Positions 34,301 to 46,429 are shown, counted from the stretch's first letter. The stretch: DNA of 64,000 nt from Tetraselmis striata (GCA_006384855.1 VCJN01001326.1:232481-296480), one strand, 5' to 3'. The notes: generated by a model from the sequence alone, not told the origin. Program-made: numbers and translations.

Positions 34301-35365
34301 CAAATCTGTCTTGTGGCTCTCTTATCTCCTAGCAGGACTTATCACCTACCAGGATGACTGCCATAGGGATAATGGAAGAGTTCTGTAGCGACACAGCAAC
34401 ATTACAAAGCAAATATATATATATAAATACATATATATATACATGTATATGCCGGTATCATTTTAAGTCTGTTGAGAGTCAGTAAAGACATGGATAATTC
34501 AAATTGGAATTTGAATCCAAACAGTAAATAAGACTGTTCATAAGAGATACCAAAAAATCAGAATATAAAATTAAAGGAGACATATCTGAATATGCCGAAG
34601 CAAAGACAATTATGAAAATATGTAAAATAGCAGCAATCTAAATGAAACATCAAACAGACAGCAAATATGCATCAATGCAAAAAGGCAGCATAAGAACCAG
34701 CCAGGTACTGAGAAACATCATAATGGAAGCCGAATCAGAGTCAGGTAGCCTCGGAGGCTTCACTTGCAAAACAAAATGCTGCAAGGACAGCAAAGGTGTA
34801 TTTTTAAAAGCTACAGGTAGCTCTCACCAAGGCGTTGAAGCAGAAATCAGAAGTACAAAAGAGAAATGATCGAACAGTCTTAGATCCCAGAGGATCAATG
34901 CAAGCATGCATTTTCAAATAACAAGGATTACCAGTACATGCTACAGGAAGTCAAGTACACATCCATAGATGTGTTGCAAATCAGCCCTCTTTGGCATAAC
35001 GGCAGTTATGCTTTAGGTGGCCAAAAGCACCACAGCCATGGCAAGAGCCGATGACACGACCACCAGCAGTAGGCTGGTAATTAGAATGGTTGTTCTGCTA
35101 CTACGCCAGCCATAACAAAGGCAATATCTAGAGGGTCGAAACTATTATACTATTCACGACCGCTACAACGACCACACCGCGCCGCCGACACCACGACCAC
35201 CACGCTTGATGCCGCCGCCACGACCACCACCACCACCACCGCCGCCGCCGCCTCAAGTGTTGGAGGAACCCTGCTCTGCCTTAAGAATAGAGGATTTCGT
35301 CAGCTTCATAGCTTTTCGAGCTCTTTGTTTGTGAGAAAGAGTCATATTTGGGCCGCAGATATCAT

Positions 35366-38300
35366 GGTACAGGGCACATTTTTGAGTCAAAACGGTCCAA
35401 TTCCTGGACTCAAAAATGTGCCCCCCCACGTGATCGCTTAGGCTGGGATATGTACCCATTTTTCGGTCACATTTCAGGTGCAATGCAATACTATACGAGA
35501 GTACTAAAATGGCACATCGGCGTGTCCTCTTCGCGCCCTCAGTCGCGTAAAGTACTATCTGCCTCACCTTGGAAGATTGCGGACGCGAGGGCATGGCGAC
35601 TGCGTTTCAAGCGTTTCAAGCCTGGAAATCGAGCCTCACTCGCGCAGAGAAGACGCCCCGGGCCTACGAGTCTATCGCCGACCTCAGAGATTGTGTTCGT
35701 CGCAACGAGATGCTACCTCTGAACCCTGCTGACAGCGACGCGGCGTTGGGGCGAGATGTCGGCGCAGGCGGCGGTGCGGGCTTCGCGTCCCGAGATGAGG
35801 GCTCCTTAGGCGGAGATGCGGGTCGAGGAGGCGGAGATGCGGCACCGCCACGTGAAGATGTGGCCCTGCGACTCCCACCAGCGGCACCCGAAGGCGCCTG
35901 ACGGCTTGACGGGGCTTCGCGTTTCGGCTTGGGCGCCTGGAAGGGGTCGTCGTCCTCCAACTCTTTCGCCATCTTAAAGGAGGAGTCGGCCCACGCTTCT
36001 TGGAATGCTTTTTGCGCAGCTTAATGGGCGACAAGCTGCTGCTCTTGCCTCCATAGGCGGAGATGCGGGTCGGGGAGGCGGAGATGCGGCACCGCCACGG
36101 GAAGATGTGGCCCTGCGACTCCCACCAGCGGCACCCGAAGGCGCCTGACGGCTTGACGTGGCTTCGCGTTTCGGCTCAGGCGTCTGGAAGGGGTCGTCGT
36201 CCTCCAACTCTATCGCCATCTTAAAGGAGGAGTCGGCCCACGCTTCTTGGAATGCTTCTTGCGCAGCTTAATGGGCTACAAGCTGCTGCTCTTGCCTCCA
36301 TAGGTGGAAATGCGGGTCGGGGAGGCGGAGATGCGGCACCGCCACGGGAAGATGTGGCCCTGCGACTCCCACCAGCGGCACCCGAAGGCGCCTGACGGCT
36401 TGACGTGGCTTCGCGTTTCGGCTTAGGCGTCTGGAAGGGGTCGTCGTCCTCCAACTCTATCGCCATCTTGAAGGAGGACTCGGCCCGCGCTTCTTGGAAT
36501 GCTTTTTGCGCAGCTTAATGGGCGACAAGCTGGTCTTGCCTCCCGTGCTCAACGCACCGTGCGGGCGCTTCGTCGCACTCGAAGGCTGAGGCTCACTCGG
36601 CGGCTTGGCAGTCTCCGAGGGACCAAGCCTGCTCGGGGGAGGGGCGGAGCTGCTCGAAGCTCTATCAAGAGACCTGCTGCAGCGCCGTTTTGGGAGCCAT
36701 CTCCGCCGGACCCCGGTGGCGGTGGTTGAGATGCGGGCTTAGAGGACCCGCCAGCCTGACGCGGCGCCGCTACGACCTGGTAGTAGCGGTCGTCGACCAA
36801 GACGGTGGGGGGTAAAGAGCTGGCTCGGCAACCTTCCAGTATGAGGATTTTTATGACAAAAAGGGGATTTAATTGCCCATATGCTTTACAATACTATACA
36901 GATTGCAAGGCAGTACCACAAATGCCTGATATTTGCTGGCGGCACGCCGCAGATTGTTGCAGCGCTGCACCGCAGATGCTGCCTTTAGGCATGCTTTTAT
37001 TGCCTAAATGGCTGCAAACCATTTCGTATGCGGGGCTGCATGGCATGAAAGGGATGTGAACACGCACCGGCTTGACGATACTATACAGATTGCAAGGCAG
37101 TAGGGCTAATGCCTGATATTTGCTGGCGGCACGCCGCAGATTGCTGCAGCGCTGCACCGCAGATGCTGCCTTAAGGCATGCTTCAATTGACTGGATGGCT
37201 GCAAACCATTTATTAGTATGCGGGGCTGCATGGCATAGAAGGGATATGAATACGCACCTGCTTGTCGATACCATACAGATTGCAGGGCAGTAGGGATAAT
37301 ACCTGATATTTGCTGGCGGCACGCCGCAGGTTGCTGCAGCGCTGCACCGCAGATGCTGCCTCTAAGCATGCTTTGATTGCCTAGATGGCTGCAAACCATT
37401 TAATATGCGGGGCTGCATGAATCACCAACATGCGCCGGTCGGCGCGTTGGCGCCCCGCTGCGCCGGCCGCGGCGCGTTGGCGATCTCTCCACCCTCCGCA
37501 TCTCTTGCTCGCCAGTCGTGCCAGCGGTGGCCTCAGCCACCGCTGCTTTGACGTCCGCGAGGACGTACCCGTCGTCCCCAATGTGGGCCTCCGGGTTCCA
37601 GTGCCGCGTCTCTTTCGCCGCCGTCATGGTTCTCGCCGTCTCGCATACACGAACCCACGTTGCTTGCCGAGGTGCTCCGAGAGATGCGCCCTTAAAGTCG
37701 CCGAATCTCTTCCGACGACCAACCACAAGGCGCGTCTGTTGGTGTCGGGGTTTCTTGGGTGCTTTGACGCGATGAGAAGTACACGACCCGCTTTCAACAG
37801 ACTGTGGATAGGTAGTTCATTTGCGGGCGGGGCCCTTGCGTCAAGTAGTTGCTCGGAATCTGCACGCAACAGATTTCCGCCTTGTAGGCCGCCAGCAGCG
37901 GTAGGAGCAAATTCAGGTGAGTGGACCAAGGCGACGTGACAACGACAAAGGGATCCTTTCACATGGCAGCGTTACAAGAGCTAGGAGCGACAGTACACGG
38001 GTTTGCACGCGAGAGATGCGAGCGCTCATATGCCCCCACTGCGGAGATGCGGCGGGTAATCCCACCCTCTACCTTTAAATTCTCTCCACTCTCCGCATCT
38101 CTTGCTCGTCAGTCGTGCCAGCGGTGGCCTCAGCCACCGCTGCTTTGACGTCCGCGAGGACGTACCCGTCGTCCCCAATGTGGGCCTCCGGGTTCCAGTG
38201 CCGCGTCTCTTTTGCCGCCGCCATGGTTCTCGCTGTCTCGCATACACGAGCCCACGTTGGTTGCCGAGGTGCTCCGAGAGATGCGCCCTTAAAGTCGCCG

Positions 38301-39601
38301 AATCTCTTCCGACGACCAACTTCAAGGCGTCGACAATTGTCACATCTCGCCCCCTTTTGACGGCAGTGAGTGGCGCGCAGCAATTGAGAAAGATGATGAG
38401 GAGCAGCCCCCCCCCCCCCCCCCTCCCCCGCCACGCTGTCGACATTGGCAGGACCCGAGCCGTAGTCCGGGTCTGCCATGACGAGGGCTTTTGCCGGGTC
38501 ATTTTACCAGGGGACGACATTCGCATCTGCCGGTGAGCTTCTTGGACATACTCGTTGCAAATCCCCCGCAACTCGTTGTACACAAGCCGGTGGTCTTCAG
38601 AGGCAGGCCCGCATGTTCACCGTGCTGCCTCTCGTCCCTGCCCCTCCCTTGCAGTCTGAGGTCATCGGGTATCGCGGATCGTGCATGATGTGTTAGAGGT
38701 CGTTGGCATACAAGGACGAAAACACGAAGCGGGTGGGAAACGGGGCGGGTGTCACCACTCATGTCGAGATGCGCGACGGCGAGGTGCGCTTAACGCAGCC
38801 CACGGCGCCCTGATGAGAGATGCAAGCGAAGATGCGAGTCCGCGTACCGTTGGAGTCGCTCCTAGGAGAGGGACCAAAGGTGGCACACCTTGAGGCTTGG
38901 GGGGTCAGGCTGAGGCTCGCCGTGAGGCGAAGGCTGCGAATCTCCGGCCCCGGGCCATAGCGGTCCGCTTCCATGTTGCCCACCGCCCGGATGCATGGGC
39001 CTCATGGGCTGGGTCGTGGGTATTGGCGCCTGAGACGCCCTCCTGCCGGAACGCAAGTGCATCTGCGGAGAATCTTGCGCCATGGGGGTCACTAGCAGTG
39101 TGTCGAGAGCCCTGCTCGTTGGGTCAAAGCCAAGTGCAGCCGCAAATGTCCCCGCCACGCACAGAACTCTGCAAGCGGGCAGATGTGCGTTTTGCTCTGC
39201 GAGGACGGTCTGCCATGCTTTTGTGCACCGAGAAGCGTTAAGATGCCTCAAAGAATACAAGCGCGAGGGAGCTTGCGAGGGGTAGATGAGTGGGAAGCAC
39301 AGTGGCGGCGTAGCATTCGAGGCCAAAAAAAACGGTTAGCATGGAAGGGTAGCGACGCATCTCGTCAAAGGGCGGTGGACATGCGTGTAGTACATAGTGC
39401 AGGTTCATTTCACTGAATAGTACCTCGTACAGTGTTGGCAAGAAAAGGAATGTGTCAAAGGCCAGTTTCACAGTACATTCGTACAGTGTTAGGCTGGACT
39501 CAAATTTGCACCCCCCAAAAGGGGTACAATATTGAGTTAAGGGGGGTGCAATTTTGAGTCCAGAAATGTGCCCATTTTGACTCAACAATCGCCCTTTTTC
39601 C
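35366..39601 (-). mobile_element. FB2 (right copy, 4.2 kb)
   Basis: Same insertion as 17407-22315, with target duplications CAGATATCAT at 35356-35365 and 39602-39611. It is 673 bp shorter because one repeat of the ORF A3-like segment near 19.5-20.2 kb of the left copy is missing (join near 37480). Confidence 0.85.
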
Positions 39602-39648
39602 CAGATATCATCGCCACGACCACCACCACCACCTCCACGACCGCCGCC

Positions 39649-40482
39649 TCAAGTGTTGGAGGAACCTTGCTCTGCCTTAAGAATAGAGGATTTTGTCAGC
39701 TTCATAGCTTTTCGAGCTCTTTGTTTGTGAGAAAGAGTCATATTTGGGCCGCAGATACCATCGCCACGATACGTTTTGGCGGTATCGGCGGAACACTTAT
39801 GACGAAGACACATAATCATCGCCTCTTCATATGTGCTACGAAACATATTCCTGAGAAAGCGAGGGACGGTCCGCTCTGAAGTGGACGACTTGATTTCTTC
39901 TACATGGACGGGGCGCTTCGCTGGGATTCCATGTTTCATGCCCGGATATGATTGGAGCATAATATCATAGAGCTGCCATGTGATATAAAAGACGAGAGCC
40001 ATAAACTGAAACAACATTGTACGGCAAACGTGAGTTTTACCGGTTTTTGCCTCCTTGAAGCCATCTAAAGGATGAGGAAGCTCCCGAGGAAGCAAGTTGG
40101 AGTCGCCGCCAAATTCGTCGGAGTCGGAGTCGGAATCGTCGTCCTCCCTGCGCCGAGCGCGTTTGGGGCGACGAGCAACACACGGGGTAGAAGCAAGTAG
40201 ACGCCTTGCCTTTAGCTCCCTCCGGAACTCTCTGTTGGCCTTTTCGCGCTTCATGATGAAGGCGTCCATCTGAGCCTCAAGCGCAGTCCTTTTGGAGGTG
40301 TAGTTCTCGATGAGCATGTGGTGGTGCTCTCGAAACCTCTCTCCTTCGTTCGGGAGAAAGAAGCAGCACCTCGCTTGGCAGACTTGATGTCGCGAGAAAC
40401 TCCTTGATATAGCGTCCTCTAATTGAGCGACGCGCCTATCGAACGGGGACACGCTATGCGAAAGGGCCAGCCTCGCGATCAC
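39649..40482 (-). CDS. Gag-like protein of DIRS element, 277 aa, intact frame
   Basis: One open frame from ATG (MIARLALSHSVSPFDRRVAQ) to TGA. Charge pattern: coiled-coil-like N-terminal third, Arg/Lys patch followed by a Ser/Asp repeat (DDDSDSDSDEFGG), hydrophobic aromatic middle, basic C-terminus. The TGA is followed in frame by Gly-rich, Arg-containing codons. Being intact here while the left copy has a 1-bp frameshift means either the left copy mutated after duplication or one copy carries a sequence error. The Gag assignment is positional, not from a recognised domain. Confidence 0.55.
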   Translation of the reverse strand: MIARLALSHSVSPFDRRVAQLEDAISRSFSRHQVCQARCCFFLPNEGERFREHHHMLIENYTSKRTALEAQMDAFIMKREKANREFRRELKARRLLASTPCVARRPKRARRREDDDSDSDSDEFGGDSNLLPRELPHPLDGFKEAKTGKTHVCRTMLFQFMALVFYITWQLYDIMLQSYPGMKHGIPAKRPVHVEEIKSSTSERTVPRFLRNMFRSTYEEAMIMCLRHKCSADTAKTYRGDGICGPNMTLSHKQRARKAMKLTKSSILKAEQGSSNT

Positions 40483-41063
40483 TACCCCGAGCAGAGATGC
40501 ATGCCGGCACTAGTAAGACGATAGTTGCAGATGGCGGTGGAAACGGGTAATGGTGCTCATATTCGTGACTAATCAGTAGAACAAGCGTAAACAAGAGCGC
40601 CGGTACGCACGAGAGAATAATCAATCATACTAATAGCCACCGCATTAGAAGCGGCGGGCTACGGCACGGAAAACCGGCATTTTCAAATCCCGGTCCCCAG
40701 CTGTACTCCGCATGCTGCGTACAGCTACATCCACGGCAATTGAAATGCCCAGTTGTATGGGAGGGGTTAGGCCACAATCAATTGAGATGTAAACACAGTA
40801 CATTGCAGTGTTTGCACGAAGTGGCCCGTGCCGCACAGTCTTCGCCAGTCTGAGGTGTCGGCTATAGCTTCATCGCTATTCGAGATTATCGAAAAGCAAC
40901 CAATACCTTAGACCCGACTTCTACTCCTATGGCTATATCACGTAGGGCGAGGTGGGCGGGAGCGATTAAAATGCCGGAAATGAGCCGGATCTTGCAGACC
41001 TCCTAACTATTTGCAGTGGGATAGTCGAGGTTCCTACGAACCCCGCGGCCCACTACCCCTGAC

Positions 41064-42649
41064 ATGGCGTCGCTTGATCTCCCGCCCTCTTCCGTCGCTC
41101 CTGAGGTTGTTGCGCGTTGGAGGACAACGCTTCTCCGGCTTTTTCAGTCAGCTGTCGCAATAGCTATCGGCAGGTCGTGAATAAACAGTTCAATTATTCG
41201 TAACTCCGCATGCTTCAGCGGAGAGCGCACGACGCACGCGGCCGTGCCGCCCCTTCCAAAAACATCATTTCGCCGCCACTATTCCTTGCTGTAGATACGT
41301 ACCTTTTTTCGTCATGGAGTATATGGGTTTCTGCAAACCGTCCATATATGGCGGTGTTCATATAATTTTCGAATTTTGAGTAACATTATCATATACTAGT
41401 ATTACTATCTTCGCAACGCATATGATATGCATCCAATCTATGACTTGATACTTTGCGTAAGGAATTCAAATGTGTCACCACAGTACTGGCTCCAGAAACG
41501 GCACAACCATTTCGGGCACGTGCGTGTACATGAATTCGCTAGTATCATTTCACGCTCAATGACTTCGCGCGCAATCGGGATGCGCCCATCCTGTGGATGG
41601 ACTCATGGCATGTTGCACACCACACCGCTTTTGCCATATGATATCGTCGAAAATCGTATAAAGATTCCGACGACATATATTCATTGATGTTTATCCTTGT
41701 CCAGGCTTGTCGCGAGGCGTGGAAGTTCATCCAACATGTTTCCGAGCGTAGGCTCCCCAGAGATTCAGTGCGATGTCATGGATGATACTCTTCCATTCAA
41801 GCGGGCCAAGGCTCCAAAGATTTCTCCCCCTCGCAGCCACGCAAGGGCATGGCTTCACCTCTACTTGTCCGACGCTAGCGCCAGGCTTGAGCATATTCGT
41901 AACCCGTCTGGCGGAAAAGCGCAATGCCATCTACCATGCTGTATGAGGAGGTCCCGAGTCTACAAGTTGCATGTTGCCAATTGCAAGGATCGGAACAACG
42001 AGCGCTCCATTTCCCTCACTCGGTCCGTAAGTCGTAGTGGGTATTTGGCGTCAGTCGGCTACAAACTAACATTGCACGGTATCACCAAATTGATTTAGGG
42101 AAGCCCGCATCAATTACCCTTTTCCGCCGAGCGCGGCTTCAGTTCTTTTCGCAAGTGAAGGTTCCGAAGACCAAGCATTTCACCACATGCAGCGTGTGCC
42201 GTTTCCGCCAAGATTTTGCGGTATGGCGACACTCCCCATTCCATGTGTGCTGGTTAAGCCAAGTAGGTTCTAGCACGAAATTATTATCTTTGAATGCGGT
42301 AACAAACCTATAGGGTTGATGTTGCAAACATAATAGATACAAGGACCATGTCGATAGAGCCGTTGCTGAGCGCGTGAAAGAGCAATATCTAGAGAGGGTC
42401 CTGCAAGAGAGGCATTTCCTCGAAGTGGCCTTGCAGTCCTCCCGCCAAAACATAGACCTCTTTGGTTGCGAGATCGATGGCATGGATCAAGACAATGCCC
42501 GTCTTCCTCATCTGGCGCCATGGGACAAGGATGTGGAGAAGAAGATGAACTGCTTGCAATGTCATCTCACATGCGTCAACTACAATGGGAGCCAAATAAC
42601 CGATTATGTGTACTTCTTTCTCGACTGCTTCCCTCATGACAGTAGCAAC
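41064..42649 (+). pseudogene. DDE-type transposase-like gene, 5' part (right copy)
   Basis: Copy of 23779-25364. The ATG frame is at 41064; the Cys/His cluster lies within 41697-42098; GCEIDGMDQDNARLPHL lies within 42374-42640. It ends at the FB1 target site CAGTAGCAAC (42640-42649) and resumes beyond FB1 at 49734. Confidence 0.62.
42640..42649. repeat. 10-bp target-site duplication, FB1 left flank
   Basis: CAGTAGCAAC, identical to 49734-49743. Confidence 0.92.
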
Positions 42650-42719
42650 GGAAAAAGGGCAAATATCGAGTCAAAATGGGCACATATACGGACTCGAAAA
42701 TGTGCCCCCCTTAAGTCGG

Positions 42720-42749
42720 TTTTTGCACCCCCCAAGGGGGGTGCAAAAA
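42720..42749. repeat. near-perfect palindrome in FB1 subterminal region
   Basis: TTTTTGCACCCCCC and GGGGGGTGCAAAAA separated by AA. The FB2 equivalent (about 22213-22275) has 21-bp arms starting GGACTCAAATTTGCACC around a larger loop. Confidence 0.93.
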
Positions 42750-43021
42750 CTGAGTAACGCCCAATACCGTACGAATGTACTGTTAAACTGGCCTTTCACA
42801 CATTCTTGCCAACATTGTACGAGGTACCCTTCACCTATACTGCACTATGTACTACACATCTGTCCACCGCCCCTTGACGAGATGCGTCGCTACCAGTCCA
42901 TGCTAACCGTTTTTGCCTCGAATGCTACTCCGCCGCTGTGCTTTTCACTCTTCTATCACTCGCAAGCACCCTCGCGCTTTTGTTCATGGAGGCATCTTCA
43001 CGCATCTTGGTTCACAAAAGC

Positions 43022-43699
43022 ATGGCAGACCGTCCTCGCAAAGGAAAACGCACCTCTGCCCGGTTGAAGACTCCGGTGGCGGGGGCATCTGCAGCTGCGC
43101 TTGGTCTCGAGCCAACGACGACTCCCGACGCACTGCTAGTGACCCCCATGGCGCAAGTTTCTCCGCAGATGCACTTGCGTTCGGGCAGGAGGGCGTCTCA
43201 GGCTCCAATACCCACGACTCAGCCCATAAGGCCCCTGCAACCGAGCGGTGGGCAACATCGAAGCGGACCGCCATGGCCTTGGTACGGGGATTCGCAGCCT
43301 TTGGCCGAGCCGGGGCCTCAGCTTAACACCCTGCCTCAAGGCGTGCCACCTTTGGACCCACTCCCCGGAGCGACTCCAACGGTACGCGGACTCGCATCTT
43401 CGTTAGCATCACTCATCTCGGCGCCGTGGGCTGCGTTAAGCGCACCTCGCCATCGTGCATCTCAGGGATCTCAACTCACCCAGACCGATGTCGAACAGTC
43501 TGGAGCCGGTCAAGGTGAACCTTTGGCCACGATTCATGAGGATGAGCACGGACAGGAAGAGGAGGAGGAGGAGGAGGAAGAGGAGGAGGAGGAGGAGGGG
43601 CCCAATACTGTCGGAGGGTGTCCGCCTGGACAAACGAGCCCCGCCACAAGCGCCACAAGTGGGAGCAAAACGGTAACCCCTCGCCCCTTGTCAACATAA
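43022..43699 (+). CDS. FB1 ORF A1: Pro/Ser-rich protein with poly-Glu
   Basis: Starts MADRPRKGKRTSARLKTP and runs 225 codons to TAA. Pro/Gln/Gly-rich and probably disordered. It contains SPQMHLRSGRRASQAP, a helix-like ASSLASLISAPWAALS and a run of 14 Glu (43553-43597). The same protein is encoded at about 25738-26414 and, shortened, in FB2 at 21575-22039 (-). It may be the first exon of a longer protein continuing into ORF A2, since a branch-like CTCCAG acceptor precedes 43783, but I cannot match phases with certainty. No known domain. Confidence 0.5.
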   Translation: MADRPRKGKRTSARLKTPVAGASAAALGLEPTTTPDALLVTPMAQVSPQMHLRSGRRASQAPIPTTQPIRPLQPSGGQHRSGPPWPWYGDSQPLAEPGPQLNTLPQGVPPLDPLPGATPTVRGLASSLASLISAPWAALSAPRHRASQGSQLTQTDVEQSGAGQGEPLATIHEDEHGQEEEEEEEEEEEEEEGPNTVGGCPPGQTSPATSATSGSKTVTPRPLST

Positions 43700-43782
43700 C
43701 CTCAAACGTGTGCGCATCTTCGCGCGTGAGGGAAAAGATTCTCACACGCCCCCCCCCCTTTCCCTACATAGACCATCTCCAG

Positions 43783-45340
43783 GACCCCCCTTCAACAAGA
43801 AGCGCCACTTGTCGACCCAATGCTCGGCGAGTGGAACTGCTACAAGCGGGACTTCCATGCGTACTTCGCTACCTGGCCCGAACCACAGGACGGGCATCCC
43901 GACGACTACAAGGAGCATCACAAGCTCTTGACAAGAGTCATTGGCAACGTGGTCAACGTGTCGCCCAACTCGAACTTCTTCTTCATGCCTTGCCTCCACG
44001 CCATCGTGGACCTCTTCCCTTGCCCAGAAGGTATGGAGCTCCGGGTGCCCATCTCGGTCTTTGACAAGCGCCACATTGGCCAAGATGCCGCGAAGACGTG
44101 AGAGTTCATCTTCTTCAGGTTTCACACAAAGACATACCGTGTTCCCGAGAAGGGCAAGCTCGTCGTGTGGCTAGACATCGTCACGACTCCAAGGCACTTC
44201 GCGTTTGCTGTCTGGCAGTCGCGAGATGGCGCCCTTGTCGCCCCTGTCTTCATCTACGACTCCTGCGTCTATGTCAAGATACCCACCCGCACCATCCCCT
44301 ACCCCGGTTGGCAAGCTGTTTGGCTGGAGATTTCTAGGCCTCCCTCCCTGGGTGGGTGGAACCCCCCACCCCCTGGCCACGGTTTCCTCCACGGGGTCGT
44401 CACGCAACAAAGAGACGCCAGCACCCGCTGGGCGAGATGCGTGCTTGCTGCCAGAGCCATCGCCACGTTCTTCTTGTGGAAATTCTTCGTGAAGATGCAT
44501 GTTCCAGGCCACAGCGGTGTGACCGAACCCCCCCAGCTCCTCGTTGGCGACGACGATGTCGACACAATGGCCAAAGTTTGGGCACCCTTCTTCGAGTGTG
44601 CGCACATCTCCGAGAACCCCTCCTTCAACACCAAGGACCGTCTGGAGGTTGTTTACCCGCATCTCCACGGCAAGCTCACGAGATTCCCCATCGAGTTCTT
44701 CCCCTTGGCCACAAATTCACCCTGCTTCTCGGTGGGCAACTTGCCGCAAACTGTGAGGCACTTTGGCTTCTCCGACACAGCCGCGAACAAGATTGCGCTG
44801 ACTCTCGACATGGTACCGACCAAAGTGTTCACGAGCACTGTTGCAAGTGGAGTACGGAAGCTGTGGGTGCGTGCGCTCCATGAGCCTCAAAACGAGCACG
44901 CCTACGCCGACCGCAAGAGGGCACTCCAAGAAACCAATGGCAGCCAGGGAGCCTGGCCGGAGACATCTTGGCAAGATGCCGTGGAGTCCGTCCTCTTCGT
45001 TGAGTGCCAGAGCAGAACTGTGAAACACTGTGGCTACTCGATTCGCAGCGTGCGCGAATGGCACAACGACTACGAGATGCGGCGTGGCATTCAACAAATC
45101 AAGAACAAACGCTTCACGAAGTCCACCAACACCTGCCAGCCCTGCCGAGGCAGCTCGGCACCCCGCACCGTCTTGGTCAACAACCGCTACTACCAGGTCG
45201 TAGCGGCGCCTCGTCAGGCTGGCGGGTCCTCCAAGCCCGCATCTCAACCACCGCCAGCGGGGTCCGGTGGAGATGGTTCCCAAAACGGCGCTGCAGCAGG
45301 TCTCCTCGAGCTTCGAGCAGCTCCGCCGCCTCCCCCCTAG
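43783..45340 (+). CDS. FB1 ORF A2: large unrecognised protein, one in-frame TGA
   Basis: A single plus frame from the acceptor at 43782 to a TAG at 45338-45340, broken only by TGA at 44099-44101 (same place as 26819-26821 in the left copy). Features: MLGEWNCYKRDFHAYFATWP near the start; a structured-looking region YRVPEKGKLVVWLDIV and PGWQAVWLEIS; ENPSFNTKDRLEVVYPHLHG; SFSDTA-type core (HFGFSDTAANKIALTLDMVP); a charged tail NDYEMRRGIQQIKNKRFTK followed by CQPC and RYYQVVAAPRQAGGSSKP. Codon composition and absence of other stops argue for real coding sequence. I see no DDE, RVE, RNase H or capsid motif. This is the best candidate for the element's own mobilisation protein, by exclusion. Confidence 0.5.
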
Positions 45341-45851
45341 CAGGCTTGGTCCCTCGGTGACTGCCAAGCCGCCGAGTGAGCCTCAGCCTTCGAGAGCGAC
45401 GAAGCGCTCGCACGGCGCGTTGAGCACAGGAGGCAAGACCACCTTGTCGCCCATGAAGCTGCGTAGGAAGCATTCCGAGAAGCGTGGGCCGAGTCCTCCT
45501 TTGAAGATGGCGAAAGAATTGGAGGACGACGACCCCTTCCGGCGCCTAAGCCGAAACGCGAAACCCGGTCAAGCCGTCAGGCGCCTTCGGGTGCCGCTGC
45601 TGGAAGTCGCCTTGCCACATCTTCCCATGGCGGTGCCCCATCTCTGCGTCCCCGACCCACATCTCCGCCTAAGGAGCCCTCATCTCGGGACGCAAAGCCC
45701 GTAACGCCGCCTGCGCGGACATCTCGGCCTCCTACTAAATGTATCTCTCGAGTACAAACCCGTGTACTGTCTCCCCTAGCTCTTGTAACGCTGCCCTTGG
45801 CAAGGAGCCCTTTGTCTTTGTCATGTCGCCTTGGTTAACTCACCTGAATTT

Positions 45852-46122
45852 GCTCCTATAGCTGCTGGCGGCCTCCAAGGCGGAAATCTATCGCGTGCAG
45901 ATTCCGAGCACCTACTTGACGCAAGGGCCCCTCCCGCGAATGGTCTACCTCGACAGCCTGTTGACAGCGGGTCGTGTACTTTTCATCGCGTCAAAGCACC
46001 CAAGAAACCCCGAAACCAACGGACGCGCCTTGTGGTTGGTCGTCGGAAGAGATTCGGCGACTTTAAGAGCGCACCTCTCGGAGCACCTCGGCAAGCAACG
46101 TGAGTTCGTGTCTGGTCCGTGA
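45852..46122 (+). CDS. FB1 ORF A3: 3' exon-like segment
   Basis: After an acceptor-like TTGCTCCTATAG, the frame reads LLAASKAEIYRVQIPSTYLT, then TAGRVLFIASKHPRNPETNG, RALWLVVGRDSATLRAHLSE and HLGKQREFVSGP to TGA. This segment is the part that is repeated two to three times inside FB2. The conservation of the reading frame in those copies suggests it was coding before amplification. No family recognised. Confidence 0.45.
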
Positions 46123-46275
46123 CAATTGATTCATGCAGCTTGAAATTCGCTGCCATAGCTCCCTGGACAATACCTCATTAATCATAGTCAACGATCATAA
46201 CAAATCATTCTCAACCGCAGATAAGAGTTGAATAGATTCCTATCCGTCGATTTCACAAACCGCACTTCCTTTGCT

Positions 46276-46405
46276 AGCGCGGCCGGGGCAGCGGGGCGCC
46301 AACGCGCCGCGGCCGGGGCAGCGGGGCGCCAACGCGCCGCGGCCGGGGCAGCGGGGCGCCAACGCGCCGCGGCCGGCGCAGCGCGGCGCCAATGCGCGGC
46401 GGGCG
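46276..46405. repeat. 30-bp GC minisatellite in FB1
   Basis: About four units of GCGGCCGGGGCAGCGGGGCG plus CCAACGCGCC; a shorter version is in FB2 near 19488-19580 and a remnant near 37440-37480. Confidence 0.93.
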
Positions 46406-46429
46406 GCGCATGTTGGTGATTCATGCAGC

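Larger units (their letters stand above)
30828..40745 (-). mobile_element. DIRS-type retrotransposon with nested FB2 (right copy)
   Basis: Duplicate of 12861-23460. Terminal direct repeats at 30828-30958 and 40611-40745; recombinase pieces at 31170-31739 and 31991-32221; FAS block about 32.49-32.74 kb; RT 33583-34300, here with an additional frame break compared with the left copy; CCHC knuckle 35002-35043; gag 39649-40482. Confidence 0.85.
27918..45195 (+). repeat. tandem segmental duplication, right unit (about 17.3 kb)
   Basis: Second copy of 9950-27917. Left junction: pfkB-LOG intron 7 sequence (GGCCGGGCACTGCGG) abuts FB1 sequence ending in TACCAC, with at most 1-2 bp of shared sequence. 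At the right end homology to the left unit stops after TACCA at 45195, but FB1 continues unbroken to 49733. The right unit is 673 bp shorter inside FB2. Confidence 0.95.

Noticed and set aside
9950-45195. Explaining the 18-kb repeat as two independent insertions of the same transposons
   Set aside because: Host exons of the kinase gene, intergenic DNA and identical target duplications are all repeated, so it is one segmental event.
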